A DNA stretch of 64,000 bases from the NCBI RefSeq assembly GCF_963678845.1, contig NZ_OY787466.1, positions 682,001 to 746,000 on the forward strand. The letters are read 5' to 3'. Below the pieces are notes generated by a model. It made no database searches and was not told where the DNA came from. It was given only the letters and a program-made list of their open reading frames with translations. Each line of letters opens with the position of its first letter. Positions within the stretch are counted from its first letter, which is position 1. Positions 18,971 through 28,625 of the stretch are shown here, piece by piece. The DNA comes from an uncultured Bacteroides sp. (GTDB taxonomy: Bacteria > Bacteroidota > Bacteroidia > Bacteroidales > Bacteroidaceae). The position numbers were made by a program, and so were the translations under genes.

Positions 18971-21900
18971 ATGAAAAGAAGAAAAAAATTATTAGGATCT
19001 TTCCAACATCTGAAAGTAGGTTTACTTTTTATGTTGATGTGTCTTTCTGTATTGACAGCGTATGCTCAATCGGGGACTGTGAAAGGAGTCGTTTTTGATG
19101 AAACTGGTACACCTTTTATGGGTGCAAGCGTTTCAGAAAAAGGAACAAAAAATGGAACTATTACTGATATTGATGGTAAATTCACAATTAGTGTCAAGAA
19201 TCTGAAAAGTTCTGTTTTGAGATTCTCTTTTATTGGTTGCAAAACAGTAGAAGAGTCTGTAAATGGGCGTAGATCTATTAATGCTACATTAGAGACAACA
19301 GCCACTACTCTTGATGAAGTTGTTGCTATTGGATATGGTACCGTAAAAAAGAGAGATTTGACGGGTTCTGTATCTTCTGTGAGAAGTGAAGAATTATTAA
19401 GAACAAATCCTTCAAGCATTAATCAGGCATTGCAAGGGAAAATGGCAGGCGTTCAGGTTAGCCAATCTGATGGTGCTCCAGGCGCTGGCATTAGTATTCA
19501 AATTCGTGGGGCAAATTCATTTACTACAAGTTCAGAACCCCTATATGTTATTGATGGAGTACCATTTAATTCAGGTTCAGCTCCTAGTACTGATTACGCT
19601 ACTAAACAAACCAACAATCCATTGAATCTGATTAATCCACGCGATGTAAAATCTATTGAAGTATTAAAAGATGCCTCTTCAACTGCAATATATGGTTCTC
19701 GTGGCGCAAATGGTGTTATCTTAATTACAACTAAAAGTGGTTATGAAGGCAAAACAAAAGTAGAATTAAGTACAAATTATGGAATATCTAAACCTGTAAA
19801 GCTGATTAAAGTATTAGATGCTGCATCTTATGCTGAATTTAGAAATGAAGGAACCAGGAATGGCTATATTTATGATGGAAAAGATTTTGTAGCTGAGAAC
19901 AATTTACCATTTCCTACTCCCGGACGTTATAGCTATGTTACAGAAAAAAATCCAATAACAGGTCAAATATCTAAAGTTGATAGTACTTATATGCCAAGTC
20001 CACAAGACTATAAAAATGGTTATATGAATAACGGAACTAACTGGCAAGATCAGATATTCAAAACAGCTCTAACCCAAGATTACAATTTGAGTGTGTCTGG
20101 TGGAGATAAGAAAGGACAATATATGTTTTCACTTGGAATGCTTGATCAACAGGGAAATATAGTCAATTCATATTATAAAAGATACAGTATACGATCAAAT
20201 ATAAGTCGCAAGGTTACGGATTGGTTCGAGTTTGGTAATAATCTTACCGCTTCAAAATCTAAGAATCGTATGGCGAGAACCAATACTGAAACTTTTGGTA
20301 TTGTAAATGACGCGATATCTTTTAATCCAACAAGAAATATTTTAGACCCCAATAAGCCATCTGGTTACTCAGAAGATTATGCAAATGGATTATCCAATCC
20401 GTACCTTTATGTTCATCAAGCAAAAAATTTATTAGAGTCTTTGAACATATATAATTCGTCATATGCTCAGATAACATTTGCTAAGTTTCTTAATTTCAGA
20501 CAAAATCTAGGATATGGATATAGCCAGGATAAACGTAATCAGTATTATAACAGATATATTAGCGGAGGTATGGCGCCAACCAATGGTTATGCTTCTCAAA
20601 ATGATTCATATTATGAAAGTGTTACAGCAGAGTCAATGTTGACATTTAATAAGGACTTTGATAAAATACATCATATTGACGCTGTGCTCGGTTGGTCATA
20701 TGAAAGTGTTAATTGGGGTTCAAAAGGAATGAGTGGACATGGATTTGCGAATGACCTTAATGAAGAATATAACATGGGAGCAGCTCTTTTTCAAGATCCC
20801 AATACTTCTGATAAAGGAGCATGTTCTTTAATGTCTTATCTAGGCCGTGTAAATTATATTTTAATGGATAAATATTTGTTTACAGCATCTTTCCGTAGAG
20901 ATGGTTCTAGCCGTTTAGCTAATAATCGTTGGTCTAATTTTTCTTCAGCTGCTTTGGCTTGGCGTTTGTCAGAAGAAAAGTTTATTAAGAATTTAGGTAT
21001 TTTTGATGTGCTGAAATTACGTTTGAGCTATGGACAAACAGGAAATCAAGGGATTAATGCTTATGCAACCCGGTCAAGAATGACTATACAACAGTATCCT
21101 AATGATGGGGCTCTAACCAATGGCTTTGCTGAAGATAGATGGGGCGGACCAGCTAGTCCAAACTTAAAGTGGGAAAATACAACTCAATATAACGCAGGTC
21201 TTGATTTGGGATTCTTTAAAAACCGCGTAAATTTTGTGATTGATGCTTACAGAAAGAAAACATCTGACTTATTACAATATGTATATATACCAATGAGTAC
21301 CGGATTTTCTTCCATAGCTTCTAACTATGGAAACGTAGAGAATAAAGGTCTGGAAATTGCTGGAAATTTTTTCCTTGTTGATAAAAAAGATTTTAATTGG
21401 AAATTAGATGCAAATATCTCTTTTAATAGAAATACCATCAGCGGATTGAATTCTGATCAATTTTCAGATGTTTGTTGGGGATTGGAAAGTATGTTCCTGA
21501 GAAGAAACGGAAAGTCTATTGGAGTTATCTATGGTTATCAGGAAGACGGATTCTATGATAATGAAGCTGAGGTTAGAGCCGATCCATTATATAAAAACGA
21601 AAAGGATGAAAGTAAATTTAAAAAAATGGTTGGTCAGGTTAAGTATAAAGATAATAATGGAGATGGAGTTATTGATGCTGCAGATAAAGCCATCATCGGA
21701 AATACAAATCCTGACTTTACTTATGGTTTTACAAATTCATTTACATATAAGAATTTCTCATTAAGTTTCTTCTTCCAGGGAACTAAAGGCAATGATATTT
21801 TAAATGTAAATTTGAAAGATTACGATATGGCTTCAACAACAAATATGCCAAAATTTGTTTGGGATAACAGGTGGACAGAAGACAACAGAGCTAATGCGCA

Positions 21901-22201
21901 GTTCCCTCGTGCAGATTTTACGTATACTCGAAGCCTGAAAGCATCTGACAGATATGTTGAAGACGGGTCTTATTTACGTTTGAAGAATTTGAGTATTGGT
22001 TACCGCTTGATACATCCGATAAAAGAAATTGAAGCAATGAACCTAACTGTTGCTGTTAATAATCTTTTCACAATAACAAAATACCGTTGGTATGATCCCG
22101 ATGTAAATACCTTTGGTAATGACACATCTCGTCGAGGTGTAGATATGGATTCATATCCAAGTGCCAGAACAATTAATTTGGGTATTCAGTTAACTTTTTA
22201 A
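18971..22201 (+). CDS. SusC-like TonB-dependent receptor
   Basis: A 1076-aa outer-membrane importer for oligosaccharides. Order: signal peptide (ends TAYAQ), carboxypeptidase-regulatory-like domain (GTVKGVVFDETGTPFMGASV, ~32-115), TonB-box region LDEVVAIGYGTVKKRD, plug domain with DGVPFNSG and LKDASSTAIYGSRGANGVILITTK, then a ~22-strand barrel ending in a C-terminal aromatic strand (NLGIQLTF). It is followed by SusD-like and surface-glycan-binding genes, the canonical order of a polysaccharide-utilisation locus. It should work with the SusD lid to import the products of the surrounding hydrolases. Confidence 0.96.
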   Translation: MKRRKKLLGSFQHLKVGLLFMLMCLSVLTAYAQSGTVKGVVFDETGTPFMGASVSEKGTKNGTITDIDGKFTISVKNLKSSVLRFSFIGCKTVEESVNGRRSINATLETTATTLDEVVAIGYGTVKKRDLTGSVSSVRSEELLRTNPSSINQALQGKMAGVQVSQSDGAPGAGISIQIRGANSFTTSSEPLYVIDGVPFNSGSAPSTDYATKQTNNPLNLINPRDVKSIEVLKDASSTAIYGSRGANGVILITTKSGYEGKTKVELSTNYGISKPVKLIKVLDAASYAEFRNEGTRNGYIYDGKDFVAENNLPFPTPGRYSYVTEKNPITGQISKVDSTYMPSPQDYKNGYMNNGTNWQDQIFKTALTQDYNLSVSGGDKKGQYMFSLGMLDQQGNIVNSYYKRYSIRSNISRKVTDWFEFGNNLTASKSKNRMARTNTETFGIVNDAISFNPTRNILDPNKPSGYSEDYANGLSNPYLYVHQAKNLLESLNIYNSSYAQITFAKFLNFRQNLGYGYSQDKRNQYYNRYISGGMAPTNGYASQNDSYYESVTAESMLTFNKDFDKIHHIDAVLGWSYESVNWGSKGMSGHGFANDLNEEYNMGAALFQDPNTSDKGACSLMSYLGRVNYILMDKYLFTASFRRDGSSRLANNRWSNFSSAALAWRLSEEKFIKNLGIFDVLKLRLSYGQTGNQGINAYATRSRMTIQQYPNDGALTNGFAEDRWGGPASPNLKWENTTQYNAGLDLGFFKNRVNFVIDAYRKKTSDLLQYVYIPMSTGFSSIASNYGNVENKGLEIAGNFFLVDKKDFNWKLDANISFNRNTISGLNSDQFSDVCWGLESMFLRRNGKSIGVIYGYQEDGFYDNEAEVRADPLYKNEKDESKFKKMVGQVKYKDNNGDGVIDAADKAIIGNTNPDFTYGFTNSFTYKNFSLSFFFQGTKGNDILNVNLKDYDMASTTNMPKFVWDNRWTEDNRANAQFPRADFTYTRSLKASDRYVEDGSYLRLKNLSIGYRLIHPIKEIEAMNLTVAVNNLFTITKYRWYDPDVNTFGNDTSRRGVDMDSYPSARTINLGIQLTF

Positions 22202-22234
22202 TGCATATACTATTCATCTTAAAAATAATATAAA

Positions 22235-23944
22235 ATGAAATATAATATTTTAAAATACATAATAGCAACTTTTATACTCGTAACGGGTAGTTCCTGTTCT
22301 GATATGCTTGATGAAAAAGTTTATACTTTTGTTTCAGGTGAAAATTTAGTTGCAGCAAAGAGTTATAATGAATTGGTATCTGGTGCATTCAATGCATTGA
22401 GTTTTGGCTTTGAGTGGGGTAATTACCACAATATAGTTAATTTTGATACTGATTATCAAACTGGGCCAACATGGGCTTTTGGATCTTTAGGAGCTGGTAA
22501 TTTTTATGAAGATGGTTCTAATATTAATTTCTATAAATATTATTACCAATGTATTCATAGGGCTGAATACCATTCTTACTTAATCAATCAGATGGATATT
22601 GCTCAGGATGTCAAAGATAATGCACGGGGAGAATTAGCTTTTTTAACAGCATGGTCTTATTTCAATTTGGTTCAGTTTTATGGAGATTTGAGTTTGTATA
22701 AAACATCTGTATCTGAAGGAGCACCTCTTTATATTCCGCGTTCTCCTATTAAGGATGTTTATGAGTTCATTATTGAAGAATTAAAATTTGCTGAAAAAGG
22801 AATGTATTCTACTAAGGATGCAAAATATGTGAAAGGTCATGTTTCCAGAGGCGCTGCGAAAGCATTACTAGCTAAAGTATATTGTACTATAGGTTCTGCT
22901 TCTATGGCAAAAGGAAATAAGATATCCGTAATGGAGGGAGTTCCATTTAAATTTGATGATAATGGTAATAAAGTACGGGTTCCATATCCTTCCAAACAAA
23001 CATTCGAAAAAGATCAGGTAGCTGGTTATGAAAGTTTTGATTCTAAAGCTTATTATAAGCTGGCGATGGATAAAGCAAAAGAACTGATTGATTTAGGCGA
23101 CTTCGATTTATATTCGTCTCAAAAAGAGCTATGGTCTCTAGCTAGCAAAAATGGAAAAGAATTTATATTCTCTTTACAGACATTGGCAGGTAATTCATCA
23201 CTAAGTAATTATGTAGCTACAGACTATGCAGGATATATTTACACTGATGGAACTTTATCTTCTGGTTATTATGTGCAACGTGATCATTGGTATCAACTTT
23301 TTGATGATACAGATGAACGTATTACATGGGGAGTAATTCACCGTTTCCCTTTTAATTATGTTACAGCTACAGGGAAACTTGAATATTGCTATTATCCTGC
23401 TAAAGATAGTGTGAAGGTAAGACTTGGACTAGATGGTTATCAACCAACCGATATTTTGAGATATGATGCGAATTTATATGGATCTAAACTGATGAAATTC
23501 AGACAAATTTCAGTACCATTAGATGGCAATAGAAGTGATTATAACTGGCCATTTATGCGTTATGCCGAAGTACTTTTGCTTTATGCTGAAGCTGATAATG
23601 AAGTTAATGGAGGACCATCGAGTGAAGCTATTAAACAGGTTGAAAAACTTAATACACGAAATAAAAGCAAGAAAGTTTCTGAGATTGGTGCTGTAACTCC
23701 TTGGACTCAGGAATCATTTCGGTCTTATATTCTTCAGGAAAGAGTTAAAGAGTTTGCTGCAGAAGGTATTCGTCGCTTTGACTTACTACGTTGGGGTATT
23801 TATCTCCAAACAATGAATTCCATTGGAGGTGTTGATGAAAATGAAGTTATTAAAAAACGTGAAAAAAAGCACCTTTTGATGCCATTGCCTGCTGATGAAG
23901 TAAATACAAACCCATATATTGAAACGAACAATCCAGGTTGGTAA
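22235..23944 (+). CDS. SusD/RagB-like surface glycan-binding lipoprotein
   Basis: A 569-aa lipoprotein with signal and lipobox VTGSSCSDML (acylated Cys ~21). It has the SusD-type helical TPR scaffold: ARGELAFLTAWSYFNLVQFYGD, YIPRSPIKDVYEFIIEEL, VSRGAAKALLAKVYC, and the C-terminal FAAEGIRRFDLLRWG. It forms the lid over the SusC channel encoded 33 bp upstream. Length and motif order fit the family. Confidence 0.95.
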   Translation: MKYNILKYIIATFILVTGSSCSDMLDEKVYTFVSGENLVAAKSYNELVSGAFNALSFGFEWGNYHNIVNFDTDYQTGPTWAFGSLGAGNFYEDGSNINFYKYYYQCIHRAEYHSYLINQMDIAQDVKDNARGELAFLTAWSYFNLVQFYGDLSLYKTSVSEGAPLYIPRSPIKDVYEFIIEELKFAEKGMYSTKDAKYVKGHVSRGAAKALLAKVYCTIGSASMAKGNKISVMEGVPFKFDDNGNKVRVPYPSKQTFEKDQVAGYESFDSKAYYKLAMDKAKELIDLGDFDLYSSQKELWSLASKNGKEFIFSLQTLAGNSSLSNYVATDYAGYIYTDGTLSSGYYVQRDHWYQLFDDTDERITWGVIHRFPFNYVTATGKLEYCYYPAKDSVKVRLGLDGYQPTDILRYDANLYGSKLMKFRQISVPLDGNRSDYNWPFMRYAEVLLLYAEADNEVNGGPSSEAIKQVEKLNTRNKSKKVSEIGAVTPWTQESFRSYILQERVKEFAAEGIRRFDLLRWGIYLQTMNSIGGVDENEVIKKREKKHLLMPLPADEVNTNPYIETNNPGW

Positions 23945-23970
23945 TAATTAACATTCAAAATAGATTATAT

Positions 23971-25110
23971 ATGAAAACGAAAAATATAAAAAATGATATA
24001 ATGTTAATCTTGTTAACATTACTTGTCATCACGGTCACATCGTGCAAAAATGATGATAAGAATCTTCCTGATTCACCAAATTTTAGCAAAGTGACTACAA
24101 TCAAAGATATGGCAACGTCTATTACGGGGGGAAGTATGGGAGATTGGATAGCAATAAAAGGTGATAACTTTGAGCAAGCAGACTCAATAATGTTTAATGA
24201 TGTAGCTGTACATTTGAAAGATATTTATTATGAAAAAAATGTTTTATATGTGCAGGTGCCTATAAAGTTGCCATCTAAAGTTACTAATAAAGTTACTGTG
24301 AAAACGCAGGGTGGAGAAACGGCTTTTGATTTCAATGTCATTATCCCGAATCTTCAGCTAACAAGTATGTTTAATGAATATACTTTACCTGGTGATACAA
24401 TAAAAATTTATGGAAAATTTTTATCTCTTTATGAAGTAAATAGTTCAAATACAGTCGTTTCATTTGGAGGAAAAGAAAGCCCAGTAATTAAATCTACTGA
24501 TACTTATATTACAGCTAAAGTTCCTTTGGATGTTCAGCCAAATGTAAGGGTTAAAGCAATTAATAAGAAGCATAATGCTGAGGCTGTATGTCCCGGTTAT
24601 TATCAGGACAAACATCATGTTATTACTACTTTTGACTCAGATTTCCCCTACACTGGTTCAACAGGTGAACAGTGGGTTGGTGAATGGAAGAATCCTAAAC
24701 CTACCTCAGGTAAATATCTTCGATTTGAAGTAGATCAGGCTAGTTATCCTAGCGGACTGGGTTGGTTCTATCTTTTCACGAGTGATGTGAATTATACTTT
24801 GGACATGGTGCAACATCCGGATAAATATACGCTAAAGTTTGAGCTCAATATGAATTTGCCAATAAAAACTACTAATTTCTTTCTTTATTATTATTGGGCT
24901 GTTGCGCCAACAGCAATGAGCGGAGATTTTTTCAATGTACAGAATATGGGAATATGGCAAACAGTAAATATTCCATTAGAAAAAATAATCCCACCAGGAT
25001 ATACTGGAACAGACACAAGTTATTCTTTAAATATTCGTGTAGAAGACTTTGCTCCTGTTGAGAAAGTAGCTATGTATTTTGATAATTTCCGTATTTATGA
25101 GAAGGAATAA
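23971..25110 (+). CDS. SGBP-B-like lipoprotein with IPT/TIG repeats
   Basis: A 379-aa surface lipoprotein. The start at ATG 23971 (MKTKNIKNDIMLILLTLLVITVTSCKND) gives a proper lipobox (TSC). The in-frame ATG further upstream overlaps the SusD gene and would bury the signal. Two Ig-like IPT/TIG domains (about 40-120 and 125-205; GDWIAIKGDNFEQADSIMF, PGDTIKIYGKFL) lead to a C-terminal carbohydrate-binding domain (about 210-379; GEQWVGEWKNP, LGWFYLFTSDVNY, VAMYFDNFRIYEKE). This layout resembles xyloglucan-type SGBP-B proteins. As third gene of the Sus set, it probably presents glycan to SusC/D. Confidence 0.85.
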   Translation: MKTKNIKNDIMLILLTLLVITVTSCKNDDKNLPDSPNFSKVTTIKDMATSITGGSMGDWIAIKGDNFEQADSIMFNDVAVHLKDIYYEKNVLYVQVPIKLPSKVTNKVTVKTQGGETAFDFNVIIPNLQLTSMFNEYTLPGDTIKIYGKFLSLYEVNSSNTVVSFGGKESPVIKSTDTYITAKVPLDVQPNVRVKAINKKHNAEAVCPGYYQDKHHVITTFDSDFPYTGSTGEQWVGEWKNPKPTSGKYLRFEVDQASYPSGLGWFYLFTSDVNYTLDMVQHPDKYTLKFELNMNLPIKTTNFFLYYYWAVAPTAMSGDFFNVQNMGIWQTVNIPLEKIIPPGYTGTDTSYSLNIRVEDFAPVEKVAMYFDNFRIYEKE

Positions 25111-25136
25111 TCAGTAATTTTTTTTAATTCATAATT

Positions 25137-25196
25137 AATGTCTAAAGAGTTGTGCATATTATTTCAATATGCACAACTTGAAGACATTGATTTTTT
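25137..25196 (+). terminator. Rho-independent terminator after the Sus trio
   Basis: A perfect 13-bp stem (25148-25160 with 25166-25178, 5-nt loop) is enclosed by AATGTC (25137-25142) paired with GACATT (25183-25188). Six T follow at 25191-25196. This should end or attenuate the SusC/SusD/SGBP transcript. Confidence 0.85.
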
Positions 25197-25250
25197 ATAC
25201 CCGATATTTAAAATTGCAATATCATTTATTAATTAAAAATAAAGCATGAT

Positions 25251-26456
25251 ATGAATAAAATAGTATTATCAGTTTTAGCTTTTCTATTTTCAATTTCTTT
25301 GTTTTCGCAAAAGAATGACTCTTTAGGTAAAACGCCGCAAATGGGTTGGAACAGTTGGAATGCTTTTGGTACAAAAATAGATGAAAAACTAGTAAAAGAT
25401 ATGGCAGATGCATTTGTAACTCTTGGACTAAAAGATGCAGGCTATGAATATATATTACTGGATGATGGATGGATGGACATGCAACGAGATGCTCAAGGAA
25501 ATTTTGTGCCTAATCCCGAGAAATTTCCAAATGGAATAAAAGAATTGGCTGATTATGTTCATTCTAAAGGTTTAAAATTTGGGTTATATAGTTGTGTTGG
25601 AGATAAAACTTGTGCCGGATATCCTGGCAGTAGAGGACATGAATTTCAGGATGCTTTGAAATTTGCTGAATGGGGAGTTGATTATTTAAAATATGATTGG
25701 TGCTATGCAGGATTGATGAATGCACAGGAAGCTTACACAACCATGAGAGATGCTCTTTATGCAGCAAAACGTCCAGTCTATTTTAGCCTTTGTGAGTGGG
25801 GGGATAATCAACCTTGGAAATGGGCCAAAGAGGTTGGGCATAGCTGGAGAACGACTGGTGATATTAATAATTGTTTTAATGGTTCAAAAGACAGATATGG
25901 AGTATTGCAGATATTAAATATGAGAGATCAGGATATGCTTAGAAAAGTAGCAGGTCCTGGCCATTGGAATGACATGGATATGATGGAAATTGGCAATGGT
26001 GGACTTACTCATTTTGAAGAAGAAACACATTTTGCACTTTGGGCAATATTAACTTCCCCTTTAATTTTAGGGAATGATCTGAGAACTATATCAAAAGAAA
26101 CATTGGAAATTGTAAAAAACAAAGATATTATAGCCTTGAGTCAGGACTCTCTTGGAATTCAAGGATTTAAGTATAAAACAGTTCAAGGTAATATTGAAAT
26201 ATGGGTTAAGCCTTTAGTTAATAATGAATGGGCTGTTTGTTTTTTTAATTGTTCGGATAATGCTGCTGAATTGAACTTTGACTGGAATGGGCAAACTATC
26301 AAAGACAGTATTTATAATTTTGAAATTTCTTTTTCAAATAAGAATGTCTATAAAATGAAAGATCTGTATACCCATAAAGAAATAGGAAAAACAAATAAGG
26401 TATTAAAAAGTAAATTAGAGAAGAATCAATCTTTAGTGTTGAGGTTGTATAAATAA
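25251..26456 (+). CDS. GH27 alpha-galactosidase
   Basis: A 401-aa secreted retaining alpha-galactosidase. The signal peptide ends near LFSQ. The single barrel plus C-terminal beta-domain is of plant/fungal GH27 size. Motifs are KTPQMGWNSWNAFG, LLDDGWM, YLKYDWC (nucleophile Asp149), SLCEWGDNQPW (the galactose-recognition segment with Glu) and GHWNDMDM (acid/base Asp, 241-243). It is the more orthodox of the two GH27 enzymes in the window and lies downstream of the Sus trio, behind a terminator. Confidence 0.93.
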   Translation: MNKIVLSVLAFLFSISLFSQKNDSLGKTPQMGWNSWNAFGTKIDEKLVKDMADAFVTLGLKDAGYEYILLDDGWMDMQRDAQGNFVPNPEKFPNGIKELADYVHSKGLKFGLYSCVGDKTCAGYPGSRGHEFQDALKFAEWGVDYLKYDWCYAGLMNAQEAYTTMRDALYAAKRPVYFSLCEWGDNQPWKWAKEVGHSWRTTGDINNCFNGSKDRYGVLQILNMRDQDMLRKVAGPGHWNDMDMMEIGNGGLTHFEEETHFALWAILTSPLILGNDLRTISKETLEIVKNKDIIALSQDSLGIQGFKYKTVQGNIEIWVKPLVNNEWAVCFFNCSDNAAELNFDWNGQTIKDSIYNFEISFSNKNVYKMKDLYTHKEIGKTNKVLKSKLEKNQSLVLRLYK

Positions 26457-26544
26457 TGCAATTATTTTTATTATGACTTACTTAAATAAACATTAGTAGT
26501 CATACAGTTTATGTTTTATCGTCAATAGGTATTAGTCTAAATAT

Positions 26545-27612
26545 ATGGATATTGAATTTATGAGCGAATTTTTAAAAGAAATAAGAGAACAACCAACAGC
26601 TTTGAGAGATACTTTACTTTATTATCTACAAGGTGATGGGGCTGATAAACTGAAAAGTGTTGTTGATATTTGGAACACAGGTAAATATGATAAAATCATT
26701 TTTACAGGAATGGGGAGTTCTTTTTTTATTTCCCATGCCGCTACCTGTTTGTTAAATAAGCACAGCATAACTTCATTTGCTATTAATGCAGGAGAATTAT
26801 TACATTATCAGCTTTCATTGGTTAACAGTAAAAGCTTATTGGTTTGTATTTCACAGTCAGGAGAAAGTTTTGAAATAGTAAATCTCATTAAGAAACTCTC
26901 AAAGGATGTAACAATAATCTCTGTATGTAATGAAGAGAAAAGTTTTTTAGCTGAATATACAGAAATTTCACTTTTGAGCAAAGCGGGCAAAGAAGAGATG
27001 ACATCAACAAAAACTTTTGTTTCCAGTTACTTGGTTGTCTATTTTTTGTCATTAGCTTTAGTTGGGGAATTTGATGATAAAATAGTTCCTAAAATTGAAA
27101 CGATGATATATGTTGTAGACTATCTGATTAATCATTGTGACCAATGGCTGCCTGATTCTATGACATTGCTTGCTCACGCGCCATTTATTCAGTTGATAGG
27201 AAGAGGGCCTGTTTATGCAACAGCAAAGCAAAGTGCCTTGATGTTTATGGAAGCAACAGGCACTCCTTCTTCGGGGATATTAGGAGGTGAATTCCGACAT
27301 GGTCCGATGGAAATGGTCAAAGAAGGTTTTAAAGCTATAGTTTTTGCTCCATCTGGAGAAACATACACTCAATCTATATCTATGGCAAAAGATATTTCAA
27401 AATATGGAGGAAAAGTTATTTTTATAACCAATCAAACTCCAATATTTAATGATAGGAATATTTTTAATATAACAATTCCATTTCTAGAAAGTGATTTATT
27501 TGCCATACCGGCTGTTATTCCATTACAATTAATTGTTAATCAATGGGCTATAGAAAATAATACGATACCTGGAGTGTTTACTCGCGGAGCAAAAGTAACA
27601 TCTATTGAATAA
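26545..27612 (+). CDS. SIS-domain sugar-phosphate isomerase/deaminase
   Basis: A 355-aa cytoplasmic protein with two SIS domains, like the isomerase half of GlmS and the AgaS/FrlB deaminase-deglycase group. First SIS: IFTGMGSSFFISH and CISQSGESFEIVNL. Second SIS: IGRGPVYATAKQSALMFMEATG and the catalytic-loop motif GGEFRHGPMEMV. There is no glutaminase domain, so it is not a GlmS synthase. With the ROK kinase next to it, a plausible job is converting a phosphorylated amino sugar into fructose 6-phosphate. The exact substrate is inferred. Confidence 0.82.
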   Translation: MDIEFMSEFLKEIREQPTALRDTLLYYLQGDGADKLKSVVDIWNTGKYDKIIFTGMGSSFFISHAATCLLNKHSITSFAINAGELLHYQLSLVNSKSLLVCISQSGESFEIVNLIKKLSKDVTIISVCNEEKSFLAEYTEISLLSKAGKEEMTSTKTFVSSYLVVYFLSLALVGEFDDKIVPKIETMIYVVDYLINHCDQWLPDSMTLLAHAPFIQLIGRGPVYATAKQSALMFMEATGTPSSGILGGEFRHGPMEMVKEGFKAIVFAPSGETYTQSISMAKDISKYGGKVIFITNQTPIFNDRNIFNITIPFLESDLFAIPAVIPLQLIVNQWAIENNTIPGVFTRGAKVTSIE

Positions 27613-27706
27613 TATTTATTTAAGAGATAATTTAGTGCGAAAAATATATTTTTTAGTAAAAGGAATATCATTTTAATCACAACCAGATGCTAAATTGATT
27701 AGTAAG

Positions 27707-28597
27707 ATGAAAGACAATAAAGTAGCTATTGGAGTAGATATTGGTGGAACCAAAATTAAAACAGGATTAGTTCGCTCTGATGGCCAAATAATTGGAGAAT
27801 CTATCACAATCCCAACTATAGCTAGTGAACAGAAAGAAGCTATAGTTGGGCGAATTATTGAGTCTATAAATTATACCCTTCATATAGCCCAATGTGAAAA
27901 TCTGGATATTCAGGGAATAGGGATGGGGGTTACTGGCCCTTTGGATATTAAGAATGGGAAAATATTACAATGCCCAAATCTTCCCACAATGGATTTTTAT
28001 CCCTTGAGAGAAACCATACAAGAATACTTTAGCATTCCTGTATTTATGAACAACGATGCAAATGCAATGATCTTGGGAGAAACTCTTTGGGGAGCAGGTA
28101 AAGGTTTTGATTGTGTGCTAGGAATAACTTTGGGTACAGGACTGGGATGTGCTATCATTAAACAAAATAAAATATGGATAGGAGCTACGGAAACAGCCGG
28201 TGAAATCTGGATCTCACCTTACAAAAAAGGGATTATTGAAGATTACGTATCAGGTAATGCAATTAACCGCATTTTTAAAAAAAGATCAGGGAAAGATTGC
28301 TCAGCTATAGAGGTTGCCTATTTTGCAAGAAAAGGTGATGAGCTAGCTATAAAAACATGGAATGAGTTTAGCAAAGCTCTTGCTTATGCACTAGCGTGGT
28401 CTGTGAATCTTATTGATCCCGATGTGATAGTGATTGGAGGTTCAATTGCCAATTCAATGGATTTATTCCTTTCTCCTATGGAAAAGATGTTGCGTAAACA
28501 CATCTGTTCAGCTCCGGCAGAAACTATTCGTATTGCAAAAGCTCAATTAGGAGATAATGCCGGGTTTGCAGGGGCTGCTGCATTAGTCTTTTCTTAA
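27707..28597 (+). CDS. ROK-family sugar kinase lacking the zinc motif
   Basis: A 296-aa cytoplasmic kinase-like protein. ATG 27707 (MKDNKVAIGVDIGGTKIKTGL) is preferred over the TTG-started longer frame. Phosphate-binding DIGGTKI, MGVTGPLD, the catalytic MNNDANAMILGE, LGTGLGCAII and GGSIANS are present. The usual ROK zinc site (GxxGH followed by a CxCGxxGCxE loop) is missing: the segment reads ETAGEIWISPYKKGIIEDYVSG with no Cys or His. It is therefore a shortened ROK variant that should still bind ATP and sugar. It lies 94 bp after the SIS gene and 28 bp before GH2, and probably phosphorylates the hexose or hexosamine released by them. Confidence 0.84.
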   Translation: MKDNKVAIGVDIGGTKIKTGLVRSDGQIIGESITIPTIASEQKEAIVGRIIESINYTLHIAQCENLDIQGIGMGVTGPLDIKNGKILQCPNLPTMDFYPLRETIQEYFSIPVFMNNDANAMILGETLWGAGKGFDCVLGITLGTGLGCAIIKQNKIWIGATETAGEIWISPYKKGIIEDYVSGNAINRIFKKRSGKDCSAIEVAYFARKGDELAIKTWNEFSKALAYALAWSVNLIDPDVIVIGGSIANSMDLFLSPMEKMLRKHICSAPAETIRIAKAQLGDNAGFAGAAALVFS

Positions 28598-28625
28598 AAC
28601 ATCCATTAATAATGGCTATCAATCT

